Source: Hippopus hippopus (Eukaryota; Mollusca; Bivalvia; Cardiida; Cardiidae). Taken from it: a DNA stretch of 64,000 bases. Shown here piece by piece: positions 42,701 through 57,700 of the stretch. The notes beneath the pieces were generated by a model. That model saw only the letters and a program-made list of their open reading frames with translations, made no database searches and was not told where the DNA came from. The stretch is taken from assembly GCA_946811185.2 (NCBI GenBank), contig OX328099.1, positions 37,993,299-38,057,298 on the forward strand, written 5' to 3'. Both the position numbers and the translations under genes were made by a program. Position 1 is the stretch's first letter. Every line of letters starts with the position of its first letter.

Positions 42701-45700
42701 ATACTTTCTATTTTTGCAGGCTTCATTCGGCAAACAAACTGTTGTGAAGCAAGTGAGTAGGTTTAGATCTCCAGGAGAAATATACTTGAACATCAAAATG
42801 CAGAGTCCAACTGCTCTTAAGGTAAGGTGTTTCTGTGTTACATCTTTAAACCTTATCCTGCTAAATTACTAAAATTCAATTTTCAATTTGACATTAAAAA
42901 CCAAAATATTGCTATTTCAAAGTTATGTTTTGGGGAATAATATCTCCTTATCGGACAGTGTAGATCAAAGATCAGACTGCACATTTTGTGCAGTCTGATC
43001 TTGATCTACACTGTCTGCAAAAGGTCAGTGAGTTGCGCTTAGCAGCCTACGGGTTAAGCCAAACCCGTATTCAGAGACAACCCAAGGGAAGAAAAATGGT
43101 CTCTTAGCCCTTTACCAAACAATTCCGAGTTTAAAACGACCACAAAGAGGAAGGCTTTTGAAAACATTGAGGGCCACAATGTTTTCTATACTTCTGAAAA
43201 TAAATTTTGATTTCTTAAGTGACATTTATACGGTTGTCTGCAAATGCTTTCAGTTTGGACACATCTAAAATTTTGTCATTCATTGAAAAGTTAAGCAGGT
43301 GGTCGTAAGATACAAGTTCAAATAAATAAATAAGTAGAGATGTAGAAAAAAACTGGTCTTTAAAAGCAGTTTGTTGCATTTTGTGAGTGTTTCCTAAGAC
43401 AACTACAAATTATTTCTGAATAGAATGAACCCTTCATTATGAGAACAGAACTTATCAACACCCCTCAACAATGACTACTTTTGAAAATATTGTTGATAAA
43501 GAAGCAATTACCATCAAGGAATCTTAATCATTGTTAGAGAATTTCAGGTCATCAAAATACAAAATAAGGAAAGAAAAAAACTACACATACTGGCAAACAG
43601 TAGAGAAATATTTCAAAATACAGCATGGGAAATGCTGCAATATATGGTATGCATTCCCTCTACTGAGCTTTCCCATCTTTGTTGAGCTCTGAGGTAGAAT
43701 TCTCTTGAAAACAGTGTGAAAAATATGCTGTTAACCAGTCTAGTATTTCAACCATTTTCAACAATGTTTTCTATACTATCAAAGACAGTACCATCATTTG
43801 AGCGACATTTAATTTGTGGTGTCCAACTGCTGTTTATATGGGCCTGAGTCTACAGTTTTATTGTCTGACAAAACATCATAACTTTCCATCTTCAGTTTCA
43901 CAAAAGATCAAGTAACTTATCCCAGCAAAGAGGACAGTGCAGATCAAAGATCAGACTGCACAGTCTAATCTTGATCTATACTGGCTGCAAAGATGCAAAG
44001 GCACAAAAGTTGTTAAGGTGCAAAACATGCAGTCTGATCTTTGGTCTTCTTTGGCTGCAAAGGTAACTATAGTTCTGGAAGGTGCCTCAAGAGCTGATAT
44101 TGATTCTCTGTAAATTGAACTTGCTTTTTTTTTTGCTCTTTGCAATTCCAATAGATTGGAGACACAGCTTCTTTCAACGTGAAAAACAGCAAAGGAGCAA
44201 CAAAGGCTCATTACCTTGTAAGTAATAATGATTTGTTGAACTTTATTTATGTTAATTGGCATATCAGATGTATAAATTTCATATTTTGAGTCACCTAGTT
44301 TTGTGTATTCAAATGCACAGAGAAAAGTATGCCATTTGTATCAAAGTTAGAATCATTGATCCTTCACCACACAATCCCCAGTTTTCAAGACCCTAGGGAA
44401 GAAGCTGTTTGAAAATGCTGTGGGAAAAGGAGAAAATGCTGGTAAGCAGCTCTTTTTCTGGCAATGTTTTCTACCATTCTTTAAAAAAATTTAACTTTTG
44501 AGTCACATTTGACTTGTCATCTGCAAATACTTTTGATCTGGGCAAGTCTAAAATGTTTTCGTTTGGTAAAGAGTTAATAAGATAGAATTTTACCACTATC
44601 TTCTGTTGACTAGCAAAATGAATGTTCCACCCTGCTGAACATTGGGAGGCAGAAGTGTGTTTGTTTAATTGGTATTAAATGCTATTTTTTAAACTTTATT
44701 TCAGCCACACCCATGCTTTTCTTGAATTTCATTGACCAGTTCTTTACACAGTTCTTCTCAAGCCACTGACTGATTTCCCTCATTGATGTAGTCAGACCAA
44801 TGTTTTGCAGGAAAGGAAGACACAGTCATGTTGCAATGACTCATCAAATCTCACATTAAATGTTACCAAACTAGGAATCAGATCCTCAATCCCTCGATTG
44901 CATAAAGTAATAGTCAAATGAAATGCCTTTTACACTTTATCAGATGACAAAATTTTGAAGTTGTCCAAATCCAGGGCATTTGCAAACAATAAATTACATG
45001 TGACTCAAACATTGAGATTTGTATAGAACAGGTTGGAAAAATTGTTGGAGAATGAGAAAATGCTGGTTACCAGCATTTTCTCCTTTTCCCACTATGTTTC
45101 CAAAAGCCTTCTTCCTCAGGGTCGTTTTAACTCTGGAGGGTGTGGAGATAAATACTGATATCATATGCATAATATGATTGATCAGTATGTTACTGTATGA
45201 GATTTGCTTTTTCTGTCAATATTTCTTTGCTTCTATCCTTTTTTTCTTGCATGTTTTGATTATCTCATTCAAGGCCTCTATGGGTGGTTGCAATCTCAAA
45301 CTGTAAGCTCAATCAAAATTAAATTCATTCCAATAGGATTTCCTTTCTTGCTGCTGAATGTTGTTTCGTTGTGTTGGAAGCAGTGTTGTGCATAGTTCTG
45401 GTAAAGAAAGGATCTTACCTAAGTGTCCATGTATAATCATTTTTATTATACAAGTTGACTAAATTTACATGATACTAGCCTTGGCAATACCAAAACTACA
45501 AGAGCAAATGGTCAACTTGCTTATACCTGTACATTCATTAGCATTTTTCTTTATGTTTTTAGGTAATGTTTTACCTTGCAATGCATCTACTTACCACTTA
45601 ATGATATACAGTTTACCTACCAGTTGAAAATCTACAATAATAGTCACTTTCAAACTCTATAATCATGAAATTGGAAGATTGATTCAAATAAAGAAAAACT

Positions 45701-48700
45701 AACCAAGATAACTAACTAAGATAACTAACCAGATCCCTTCAGGTAATAGAAATATGTTTTAAGTTTGAAGCAAAATAACATGTGCATTGTTTATGAAATT
45801 GCAACAAACAGTTGAAACTTCTAGCTCACTTAATAGTTGACAACCATCACATCTACAGCTTGTCTAAGATCTCATGTAATCTTGATGGTAGACTTTAAAC
45901 CTGCCAGAACAAATACTCATTGTCCATGCCAGTATTTATTGTGTCCATGCCTTCTTCAAAGAAGGGAGAGGTCATTGTCCCATAATTTCATTTGGTTGAT
46001 ATTTCAGTTTGTCTGTTAGTATAACAGATATTGTCCAACAATAAATAGACATTGGTTATGGTCTATGAAGATTTTTGCCATGAAGTGTAGATGATCTCTG
46101 CTTAATTTGATATCAATAGGTTAAAGATCAAGGTCATAGTTTGGTCATATGTCAAGATCACTAAAATCACAATATTTGTTGCCTAACTCTTTACCAGACA
46201 AGAAAAGGTTAGACTTGTCCAAATTGAAAATTCTGGCTTGAATGATTTTATTCATCTTGGAAAGGGTGGCTAGCTACAATTTTCTCTTTTTCCCAAATTT
46301 TTTTTCAATATTATTATTTCTAGGGGTTAAAGAACAGGGTTATTTGGTAAAGGGTTTGGGGCAGCAAATATGATACAATTCACCTTTTATTCTTTCTAGG
46401 TCATTTCCAAGGGCCTGATTGCCAAAGCCGGGACTGTTGACATGGGCCCTGTTGGCAAGGGGTCCCTGGACTTACAAGTGACAAGGGATATGGCGCCATC
46501 TTCCAGAATAGTCGTATACTTTGTGGCTGATAATGGTGAAATAGTGGCAGATGGCAAGAACTTTGTGGTTGAGGATATATTTGAAAATAAGGTATTTTTC
46601 TGTCTGAGTAACCCTCTTGATATTGTTGGCAAATATTACCATAACCCTTAAAGTGCCTTTCACGACTATAGCTACCTTTAGGACCAGTGTAGATCAAGAT
46701 CAGACTGCACAAAACCTGCAGTCTGATCTTTGATCTACGATGACAGGATTGTTGGACAAAATTGATCCTGGTATTGCTTAAGATTGGCTCTTACTACTAG
46801 ACTGAAAGTGTCTCATTGGCTTATTTGGCACTTTGAGGTATAAATCATTGACAGATCTTTCTTAGCTATGCATATTTGCACCACTCCACATGAACAATTT
46901 ACCCCTTGCAGAGAAATTAAAACATGTCAGCCATGCTCTGTGAAAAGGGGGTTTAGTGCATCTGCAAAAAGTATCGACCCTGGTCAGCCTGTGCATCCAT
47001 GCAGGCTGACCTGGGTAAAAAATTTCTGCTTTTGTTAAATTTTCTGCTTGTCAAAGGACCATTCTACCTCTTGATCTGGTCAGTTTTGGACAAAATGGAT
47101 TTTATGGATCCATGATTATATGATGACTTGCTTGGTACAATGCATCACAGAGATGCATTAAAGCCCCTTATGCCACAGCATGGCTCATGTATTTGTCTTA
47201 CTGTAGACCACTTTTTGAAAACATTGCAGCAAGATAAGAAATTGCTGTTTACAAGAGAATTCTCATGTTGCCACATTTTTTTTCCAAGACTAAGAATATT
47301 CTTAAAATTGACTAGAGAGTACAGACCCTGATTTCTAATTTCTTAATCATGACCAACATTTCTCATGACTAAAATCTTATAAAGGCTTGCACTTTAATTT
47401 TAGTCCTAAGGCATTTTCATTTGGAGAACTTAAAAAGTAAGAGAATACAAATTTCTTGGTTTTTGCAATGTTTTGTGTTATATTGCTTGCTGTATGTCCA
47501 CCTGGGGATGAATTCAACCTGTTACCATAAGACTATAGAAATATATTTCTCTATGACAGTAGGTTTCTATCAATTTGGCCCTCTAGCTCTTCACCTTTTA
47601 CTGCACAATCACAAGTTGTAACGACCCTGGGAAGAAACTTTTTGAAAACATTTTGGGAAAAGGAAAAAATGCTGGTAACCAGCATTTTTCTTTTTCCCAC
47701 AATCCTTTTTGCACTTTCTATTACAAGTACTTGATTTAAGCCCTATTTGGTTTGTTATCTGCAAATGATTTGAATTTGGACAGGTTTAAATTATTGCCGT
47801 CTGGTAATGACTTTGAAAAAATCAGCATTTTTTCCTTTTCTCATGTGTTCTACCCCTCCACAAAAATATTTCAACTTTTGACTTTAAGTTATTTTGTTGT
47901 TCTGCCAATGCTTTGGATTTGGGCAAGTCTACAATTTTATCGTTTGGTAAAGAGTTAAGGACATTTGCAGCCAGAGTGATTTCAAAGTAAGACTGCAAAA
48001 AACGAGATGTCCAGGACAATAGCCTGCTTGAAATAGCGATGATTTATTTGGGACTTATTTCTAGAATGATATTGTCTGATAGGTTTAGTACACACACTTA
48101 TCCACTGAGCCCTGGTAGCTCAGCCGGTAGCATACAGACTTGAGAACAGAGGGTTGCTGGTTTGATCCCAGGCTTTGCTAATTTCTTTCTGAGGATTGAT
48201 GATAGTTATTGGGACAGGATTCATTCCTCTCTCACTGCTGACCATTGTTTCACAGGAGGTAATGCAGTAATGAGTACAAGTGTAATCATCATAATTTCTG
48301 TACTGTAGGTGACAATAACTTTTGACAAGGCACAGGCAGAGCCTGGAAACCAAGCAGTCCTGAAAGTGCAAGCAGAACCTGGGTCATTTGTCAGTGTTCT
48401 TACTGTAGACAAGAGTGTTCGATTGATGAAGGAAGGAAATGATATCACAAAGGATCGGGTGAGTACATCTCTGATTATTAATTAACACTTTATCTTTTAA
48501 TTCCATGTTTTAACAATCCTGTAGAAGAAAGCTTATGAAAACATTGTGCAAAAAGGAGAAAATGCTGGTTACCAGCAGTTTCTCTTTTTCCTACTATGTT
48601 TTCTACTCTATCAAAGACAAATTCCATCATTTGAGCTACATGTAAATTCTTGTTTGCAAATGCTTTCAGTTTGGACATGTCTACATTTTGTCATGTGGTA

Positions 48701-51700
48701 AAGAGTTAAAGCCAATCAATTTAATTTGTTATTATAATTTATTTAAATTTGCCAGGATAAGGGTAAACTCTTTACCATATGGCAAAATTCTAGACTTATT
48801 TGAAACAGAATTTCAAGCCCTATCATGCTGTGGTAACTTCATCAAAATCAGACGCTGTTGGTATGTTGACCAACAGAGGTGCTGAAAAAGTTCATATGTG
48901 GAGGATTATTGAAGTTATAAAAATGTTTATCCAGTTTTGTTGAAACAGTAATTTTCACATAAGACTTTGGTATCCTAAGCATCGAAACACTGCTTTTTCA
49001 CTGCAGACCTTTGTATCCTAAGGCATAAATTTGTGTGTGTATTTCATACAGGTTTCTAATGAATTAAGGCAGTATGGCAACTCTCCATGGCTCCCAGCAA
49101 CAGCAAAATGGGGAAGGATTTTACCCTGGACATTTACAGCAGACGACGCCTCGGACATCTTCAACGTAAGACATAAACTTATTCGCACACAAAAATATAT
49201 GAACCAAGCTCTGTGAAAAGGGGGCTTAATGCATCTGCGAAAAGTATCGACCCAGGTCAGCCTGCGCAGGCTGACCTGGGCGGAAACTTTTCACTATCGG
49301 TCAATTTTCTGCATGTCAAAGGACCAGTTAACCCCATGATTAAGTATTGTTGTTTAAAAAGTGGCCCTTTTGGATCCATAATTATGTGATTACTTGGGCT
49401 CGTATCATGTATCACGGAGATGCATTAAGCCCCCTTTTGCCTGAGCATGTCTCAAATGAGTCGCGCTCTTGAGAAAAAAAAGGGGTATAATGCATCTGCA
49501 AAAAGTATCGACCCATGTCAGCCTGAGTTGTCAGTGCAGGCTAACATGGGTCGAAACTGTTTGCAATTGGTCTATTTTCTGTATGTCAAAGGAACAGTCT
49601 ATCTCATGGTTCAGTCGGTTTTTTTGGCAAATTGAATTTTATGGATCAATAACAATGTGATGACTTTCTTGGTATAATGCATTACATAGATGCTTTAAAC
49701 CCCCTTTTCACAGAGCATGGCCCAAATTTAGACATATTTTTTGTATGTAAGCTGAATGTATGAATCAGCCTGTTATTCTATATGGCCTGTAACACGCGAA
49801 AAGGGGCATTCGGACATTTGCGTAAAGTGTCGTCTTGGATCAGCAGGCTAATCCGAAAAGACACTTTCTGTTTTTATGTAATTTTCCATATTGCTCAAGT
49901 CTACTGTAGCACAAAATCTAATGTAGTCGTAAAGTGCCGTTTCAGATTAGCCTGCGCGGACTGCGAGACGGTAGTTTATGCAAATGTCCAAATGCCCCTT
50001 TTTGCGTGTTGCAAGCCATATTATAATACATACTGGTCTATGCTTGTATGATACAGACACACACATTCCATTGATGTTGTACTGGTAATACTGTAAAACT
50101 TTCATTGGAACTTTACATACAATATGCTTGCAGTGTTTTGCAAAGCCAAGTTTTTGTGACATTCTAGCTAAAAGTTTGAATAAAGAGGCATAAAAAGTAG
50201 CCTAAGTGAGATTTTAAACCCTTGTAAAGCAAATGATTGATCATCAAAATAAAAAGGTTGGTCTGATGAATTTACGGTACAAAACAGTAAATATTTAACA
50301 GTATCTGAATTAGTAACATGCAAATTCAGGACCAACAGTTATCAAATAAGCATGAGAAAGATCACAAATCAACAGCCTGACAATGATAACTAAAATTTTT
50401 GAAAAACCCAATGAACTGAAAATGTGTGACTGATCAAAAGTAGCTTTGAAACAAGTGGATAGCATAAATCAACACCAATTTAAGTACATGTATATTTAAT
50501 GGCCTGTCAAATGTAAACATTGACTTACTGTTCAGCATCTTAAATACATTTTTAGAATATCCCCTTTTTTTTAAAGGAACTCTCCCCAACAATTATGTCG
50601 TTGTCATGCAAAAACTTTGACATTTTGTAATATCTCTGTTATAATTGAAGATAATTACTTCAAACTTGGACAAGTTGTTGGACAGTGCACATAGGCGCAG
50701 TCTGATCTTACTCAACACTGTCTTCTACCTCATTAGTTGTCCCTTTCATCTAAATCCCATTCATAGCCATTAAACCTAACAAAATCTATTTTAAAAATCA
50801 TTATCTGTTAACCCTTTACCAGACGACACAACTTTAGTCTTGTCAAAATTGAAGGCATTTGCAGACGACAATTTCAGTGTGACTCAAATGGTGAAATTTT
50901 TCTTTGATAGGGTAGAAAACATTGTGGGAAAAGGAGAAAATGCTTGTTACCAGCATTTTCTCCTATTCCAACAATGTTTTTAAAAGGCTTCTTTCCCAGG
51001 GTCGGTAAAAGTGGGCATAGTGTGATAAAGGGTTAAAGATAGGCAGGATAACGGTAAACTTTTTATCAGACTACAAAAGTGTAGATTTGTCCACATCAGG
51101 TGCATCAAATTTTACAGATAGCATATCAAATGTGAATCAAATAATGGAATTGGTCTTAGTGAAGGTACAAAACATTGTAGGAAAAGGAGAAAATGCTTGT
51201 TATCAGTATTTTCTCCTGTAACCATAGTGGTTTCCAAAGCTTTCTTTAGGGTTGTTAAAACACAGGATTTTTTGACGTAGGGTTAATCAAAAGAAAAAAA
51301 TATTCAATACATGAATACATGTGAACACATTATGGTGAAAGGGGAAATTGGTTGTTACTTTGAAAAATAGAAATTAGTTGTTGCAAGCAATTTCTTCTTT
51401 TGTCACAAAGTTTTGGACAGAGGTCTGCAGCAAGACCAAAACAGTTCTTTGCAGGTTATTACCAAGGTTTAAAAGCTTAGAATGATTCTGATATGATTTT
51501 TATGGTGTAAATTTTTTTTTATTTTTCTGTTTTTAGTATGCTAGATTAAATGTACTGACAGATGCTCTTCTTCCTGAATTTAACCTGTATACATGTAAGT
51601 AATTCCTTAACCTTTTTAGTGCAGATGGTGAATCCTGTGGACAGCATAGACCAAGATCAGCCTGCATAGAAGATGCAGTCTGATCAAAGATCTACACTAT

Positions 51701-54700
51701 TCACTACCTGATGGTAACTAATGACCAAAGTTAACTTTCCCTAGCAGTGGAAATCTACTATTGATTATTTGTTTGGTGTTTGACGCCATTTTCAACATTA
51801 TCAGTTATTTTGTGGCAGCCAGTGCAATTATCCATGCTTTTCCCAGATTTTCTTTTACCAGTACTTTGCACAATATTCTATACAAGCGACTAGCTGCTTT
51901 CCCATATGACCATTGTTAAAACAATGATCAGCTGTGAGAGAGGAATGAAACCTTTCACAATGACTGTCACCATTCATTGAAAAGAAATTGACCCAGCTGG
52001 GGATTCAACACAGCCACCCTCTGGTTTCAAGCCCTGTATGATACCAAGTGATTTTCAGGCTTGGCAAATCTTGTTTTGACCCATAAAAAAAGGTTTAATG
52101 AATTAAGTGCAGCAAAAGAATTAACTCTTTATCCCAAAGGCTGTTTTTAGATTTACATAAAACTATTGCAAGTTACTGGAAGGGAAAATATCTGAAGAAA
52201 GTAAAGTAATGAGGAACATTGTGTGAAAAGGAATGCTTGCATGAAACACTATTTCCAAAAGCTTGCTACAGCAGGGAGTTAACCCTTACCAAACAATCCC
52301 AAGTCTAAGGATCTTGAGAAAGAAGGCTATAGGAAAACATTGTGGAAAAAAGAAGAAAATCATCCTGTTTTTTCCACAATTTTTCTACATTTTTCAAATA
52401 CAAATTCATCTTATTTGATACACTTTAAATTTTGTCTTTGAAAGCTTTGAATTTATACTAGTCTAAAACTTTGTCCTCTGGTAAAAGTTTAGAAGTAGAA
52501 TGTTTGCAGTTTTACCCATTTGTGTTTGAATGTCTTTTTCAAATTTCATGTGAACTTTCTGGTGACTGTATGACATTTGTTTGCTTAAATATTTACCACA
52601 AAATTTGAAGTTTTAACAAAATCTTACAGTGAAAGATTATGAGGGACTAGGGAAAAATGCTGCATTTATTCATGTTCCACAATGTTTCCTTACCTTTCAA
52701 AGACAAATCCATTCATACTAACATGCAATGCCCTGATTATCGGTTCAAGCACTGAGCCTAACACTTGCTGCTTAACTATCAAGAAGAGAAATTCACCAAA
52801 CTGCATCGATATAAAAGCTAGATCAACAGCAAGGCAAGTAGTGTTAAGTGCTTATACATCTAACCACTCTGTGTGACAGCCATCATTAGCTTATCAATCT
52901 ATTTTGTTGTCTGCAAATACTTTCAACTTGGACAAAAGTCAAATTTTGTTGTCTGGTAAAGACTTAAACGGGTTAACCTAATGTTAAAGAAGTCTACACA
53001 TTAATCTTTGTTCTGCAGTGATGAGACGTAGTAAAGGGACTAGTAGGGCCTTTTCATCAAATGTTGAGATGGACAGCGTAGCTTTCCGAGGGGTTGCAGG
53101 AGCGGGGAGTGAGCCCACCACTCCAATTCGTAAGGACTTTCCTGAGACATGGATCTGGAAGACTGCAGAAGCCACGTATGCTAGTTTTCTTGGTTACTGA
53201 AATAATAATCTACAACAAAAACATTGTTTTTGTTGGCACACAGGAATCAGCTTGCTCCGTCCCTTTGTCTGACCATCCATTCCTCTGTGGAAAAGTATGT
53301 TGGAATCTTTGTGTCGCAAAATTCATTTTCAGTGTGACTGTCAATGAACTTGAACTGTAGACATTTGTAGAGGAGACACTTTTGTAAGATGTAATTTTTC
53401 ATTTGCTTTACCAACAAGCTTATGCTTTATCAATCTGAGAAAGAAGGCCTACGAAAACATCTTGGGAAAATTAGGTAATACTTGTATTTCCTTAGTGTCT
53501 CACTATCTTTTCTCCCTTTCAAAGACCAATCTCATTATATGAATTATGAGGGGTGTTCAGAAAATAATGAAACCTCCTCTTGAACTTTTGTAACTTTACA
53601 TCTATTCCTGTGATAATTTGATACAGTAAACTTCAACACATTAACAATAAATATGTGAAACTTTACTGGAATCACGTTTATCATGTTTTAAAGTTACAGT
53701 CATTTAAAAACACTTGGTCTGATGAGGTATGGAGCAGTCTGCTGACATTCATGACATTGCACATAACATTTGTACTGGACATTTCCACAATTTTTAAAAG
53801 TATCTGCCTTGAAATTACACACATTTGTGATGTCTTTTTACCCATGTTGTCTAGTCCTGACCTAAACCAAGTATCTGGATTGCAGAACCAAAGCCAGGTT
53901 TCATTCATAGTAATTTTTCTGTGCAGGGAATTATCACCTTCATGATGTACTCTTCGTAAGAATTTTGGTGAGTATAAACATTCCCATAAACTCTGTTCAT
54001 CTGACATTATTCTTGGGGCAGAGTGAGCTCAAACTCTAAACTTATTTAAGTTGTTTCTCAATACTTTCCTCACAAGTCCTCACCTGACCTCTACCTCCTC
54101 TGAAATCTATTGAATAGTAATGCATCGATCCGCTGCAAGAAAATCCTGAATCAGTGTCACTAACTTGGCATCACTTTTGTCTGTCGGTTGCAACCCTTGT
54201 CATAAAAAAGGCTTCTCTTGTATCCCTGAGGTTCTTAGGACAGCGGAAAACGAGAGCTTGATATGCGTGTTTTCTCACATCAGCCTTTCTAGATATCAAT
54301 GTATCTCTGTCAGCATAAACCTGAGATTTGTGCAAAACATTATCGCTGAACAGGTTTCCTGCTTTTATGAAGATGCCATTTTTTCTGCAATGAAGAAATA
54401 CAATGGATATATTCAAATGCTGACCTGTGTGGTTTTAGAACAGCTTTGACGTCAAAATTTACGAAAGACATCCGAATAACTTCAATCTGTTGTCATTAAA
54501 AAATTTGTGGATTTTCTCGCATTTGTTTCAAAAATAGAACAGATTTTTCATGAAAGCAATTCTAAAAGAAATTGTTTATCTTCTGACATGCTCCACCCTA
54601 CCAAAAGTGGCCCTTTTAAAGTTATTTTTCTGTTAAATTTGTGAATTTCTTATTAACTTTTCATTGATGGTCAATAATAAATCAAATAATTAGATAAGTG

Positions 54701-57700
54701 ACGGGGCCTAAAAAAGTTCTTGGAAAAAGTCTAATTATTTCATGAAAAGACATTTAATCTGGCTTCTGCAAACACTTCCAATTCGAAAATTTTGTTAGCT
54801 CTTTCCAAAACAAATTATGGACCAATCCAAATTCAATGTAACTGCAAATGACAAATTTCAAATTGATACAAATGAGGTGTATTTTGCTGGTAAGGTAAAA
54901 AACATTGTGGGAAAAGGAGAAAATGTTGATTACCTGAATTTTTTCCTTTTCCCACTATTGTTTTCAAAAGCTTTCTTCCTCTTGGTGGTTAAAAGTTTGA
55001 AATGTGTAATAAAGGGTTAATTTTGAAATGACTCGTATTTTGTTTATCATTGAAGAAAGGCACTGAAATTAAGTCTCTTCAGTGACATATGCTACACTGT
55101 GGAAGGCTCTAAACTCTTTACATCTCTAACTCTAAATTTGGACTTGCCCAAAGCTTTTGGCGACAACAGATTAAATATGACTCAATTATTCAAATTTGTC
55201 TTTGATAGGTCAGAAAACATTGTGAGGAAAGGAAAAAAATGTTGGTTACCAGCATTTTCCCCTTTTCTCACCATGCTTTCAAGTCGTCATTTTTAGGCTC
55301 TTTGAAACTTGGAATTTTTTGATAAAGGGCTGATTGATCTTTTAGAGGGACAATAAACCAGACTTCGACTGAACTATAATTTAGGAGGGAGGGGGAACTG
55401 GATATTTTCAAAGAAAAAAATCATGAGGACACGCTGTTTACCCTTAACTGGGGAAGAACAAAAAATGCTGAAAAAGAAAAAAATTGCCTTTGACGGGACG
55501 TAAACCTACAACTTTCAAAACTAATTGGCAACTCTTCACGGACACGATACTGACCATTTTACTAAAGAAAGTTCCTGATTGCAGTTCCTAACTGGTTGCT
55601 GTGAAATCAGTAAATTTCACTGATAGTAACCATGAATTATCAAACCTTATAATTCACCATTATTCCATGATAAATTACCGAAAAGCATAAAAATAACAAA
55701 AATCTTTGTATCTCGCTCTACGTTTTATTTTTATAGCTATATTTGAATGTGAATGAAAATTTACAATTTTGATTAAGATTTTCTTTTAAAAAAACATGCA
55801 CAAAAATCTGGTTTATCCTTCATAGCACACCCACAATTTTTAAGACCTTGACCGATAAGACTTCTAGAAAACATTGTAGGAAAAGGAGAAAATCCTGGTA
55901 GCTAGCAATTTCTCCATTTCCCTCATTGTTTTCTGCTTATCTGAAATCAATTTCAATTTTTGAGTCATATTTGTCGTCTGCAAATTGTTATACTGGTAGT
56001 TTTGGCAAGTCTTAACTTTTATCGTTTGGTAAAGAGTTGATGCACTTTTAATGTTTCACAGGAATGGAGAAGCTGTTTTCCCAGATATTGTTCCGGATAC
56101 AATAACCACCTTTGTTGGCACTGCCTTCGCCCTTAATAGTAAAGCAGGATTGGGTGTGACAGACAGCACAGCTGACGTATGATTATCTGTTTTTACCATT
56201 TCACCTTTTGAAATGTTACTTTTATTAAAATGGATATTTTTTTCCTAAATATTATACAATGCATCATCATAACAAATGACTCTTTACCAAATAATCACGA
56301 GTTTTAACAACCCTTTAATAACAACTTTTGAACAGAGTGAGGAAAAAGGATAAAATGCTGGTTACCAGCATTTTCTCCTTTTTACCACAGTGTCTTCTAC
56401 CCTTCCAAAATCCAATTTCAATTTTTGAGTAATATTTATTTTGTCACCTGCAAATACGTTCAATTTTGTCAAGTCTAAAATTTTACCATTTGTAAAGAGT
56501 TACCTAGTATGTATAATATTGGGAAAAGTACATTATGATTGGTATCAAAATAAATGGTTTTTGTTGTAGATTAGATTTCATAATGTCGTAGATATGGAAA
56601 AACCCAGTTGCATACACTTTGATAAAAAAGAAAGAAAGAAAAGAAAGGTAATTTTGCAAAAAAAACGTCACCAGAGGCAACCAAATGGCCAGAAAGAAAG
56701 TTTGCAACAACTGGGTCTAGAACCCGCAACCACCAGGTCATGGATGAGATACGCTTCCTACTAATACTCCACACAATATTCTTTCCAAGCCACAGGCTGC
56801 TTTCCAACATAACCACTATCGAAACAACGATTGGCAGTGAGAGAAAATGGTCTTTGAAAGAAAACATCTTGAGAAAAGAAGAAAATGGAGGTTAACCGCA
56901 TTTTCACCCCTTCCCACAATTTTTATGAAAGCCATCCTAATACCTTAGGGTCTCTAACCTTTGACCTTCCTCTCCCCAAACAGATGCCGCTAACAGTATG
57001 CCATGGAGATAGTATCTAATGCATATTTTTCTGCTATTTTATGAAGCTACATGTTTTCTCCTCTATATGGCCTGCAACACATGAAAAGGGGCATTCGGAC
57101 ATTTGCGTAAACTGTTGTCTTGGATCAGCCTGCACAGTCTGTGCAGGCTATTCCGAAAAGGGGCATTCGGACATTTGCGTAAACTGTCATCTTGGATCAG
57201 CCTGCACAGTCTGTGCAGGCTATTCCGAAACGACACTTTCCGTTTTTATGTAATTTTCTGTTTTGCACAAGTCTATTGTAGCACAAAATCTGGTGTAGTT
57301 GTAAAGTGCCGTCTCGGATTAGCCTGCAAGACTGCGCAGGCTGATCCGAGACGACACTTTACTGGTCAAAATGGAAAGTATTTGCAGACGACATTTTAAA
57401 GATGGCTCAAATGGCAGAATTTGTCCTTAATAAAGTAGAAAGCATTGTGGGAAAAGGAGAAAATGCTGGTTACCAGCATTTTCTCCTTTTTCCACAATGT
57501 TTTCAAACGGCTTCTCTCCAATGGTCATTAAACCAGGGATTGTTTGGTAAAGAGTTAACCCTTTACCAAACAACCCCTGGTTTTAACGACCCTGAAGGAA
57601 AGCCTTTTGAAAACATTGTGGAAAAAAGGAGAAAATGCTGGTAACCAGCATTTTCTCTTTTTCCCTCACTGTTTTCTCCTCTTTTAAAGACGAATCCTTT

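Noticed and set aside
48108..48185. tRNA gene with A box TAGCTCAGCCGGTAG and B box
   Set aside because: Followed directly by the SINE body found in several other copies; the acceptor stem does not close.
53655..53945. 96-codon plus-strand ORF
   Set aside because: Antisense shadow of the mariner relic, which carries the recognisable motif on the minus strand.
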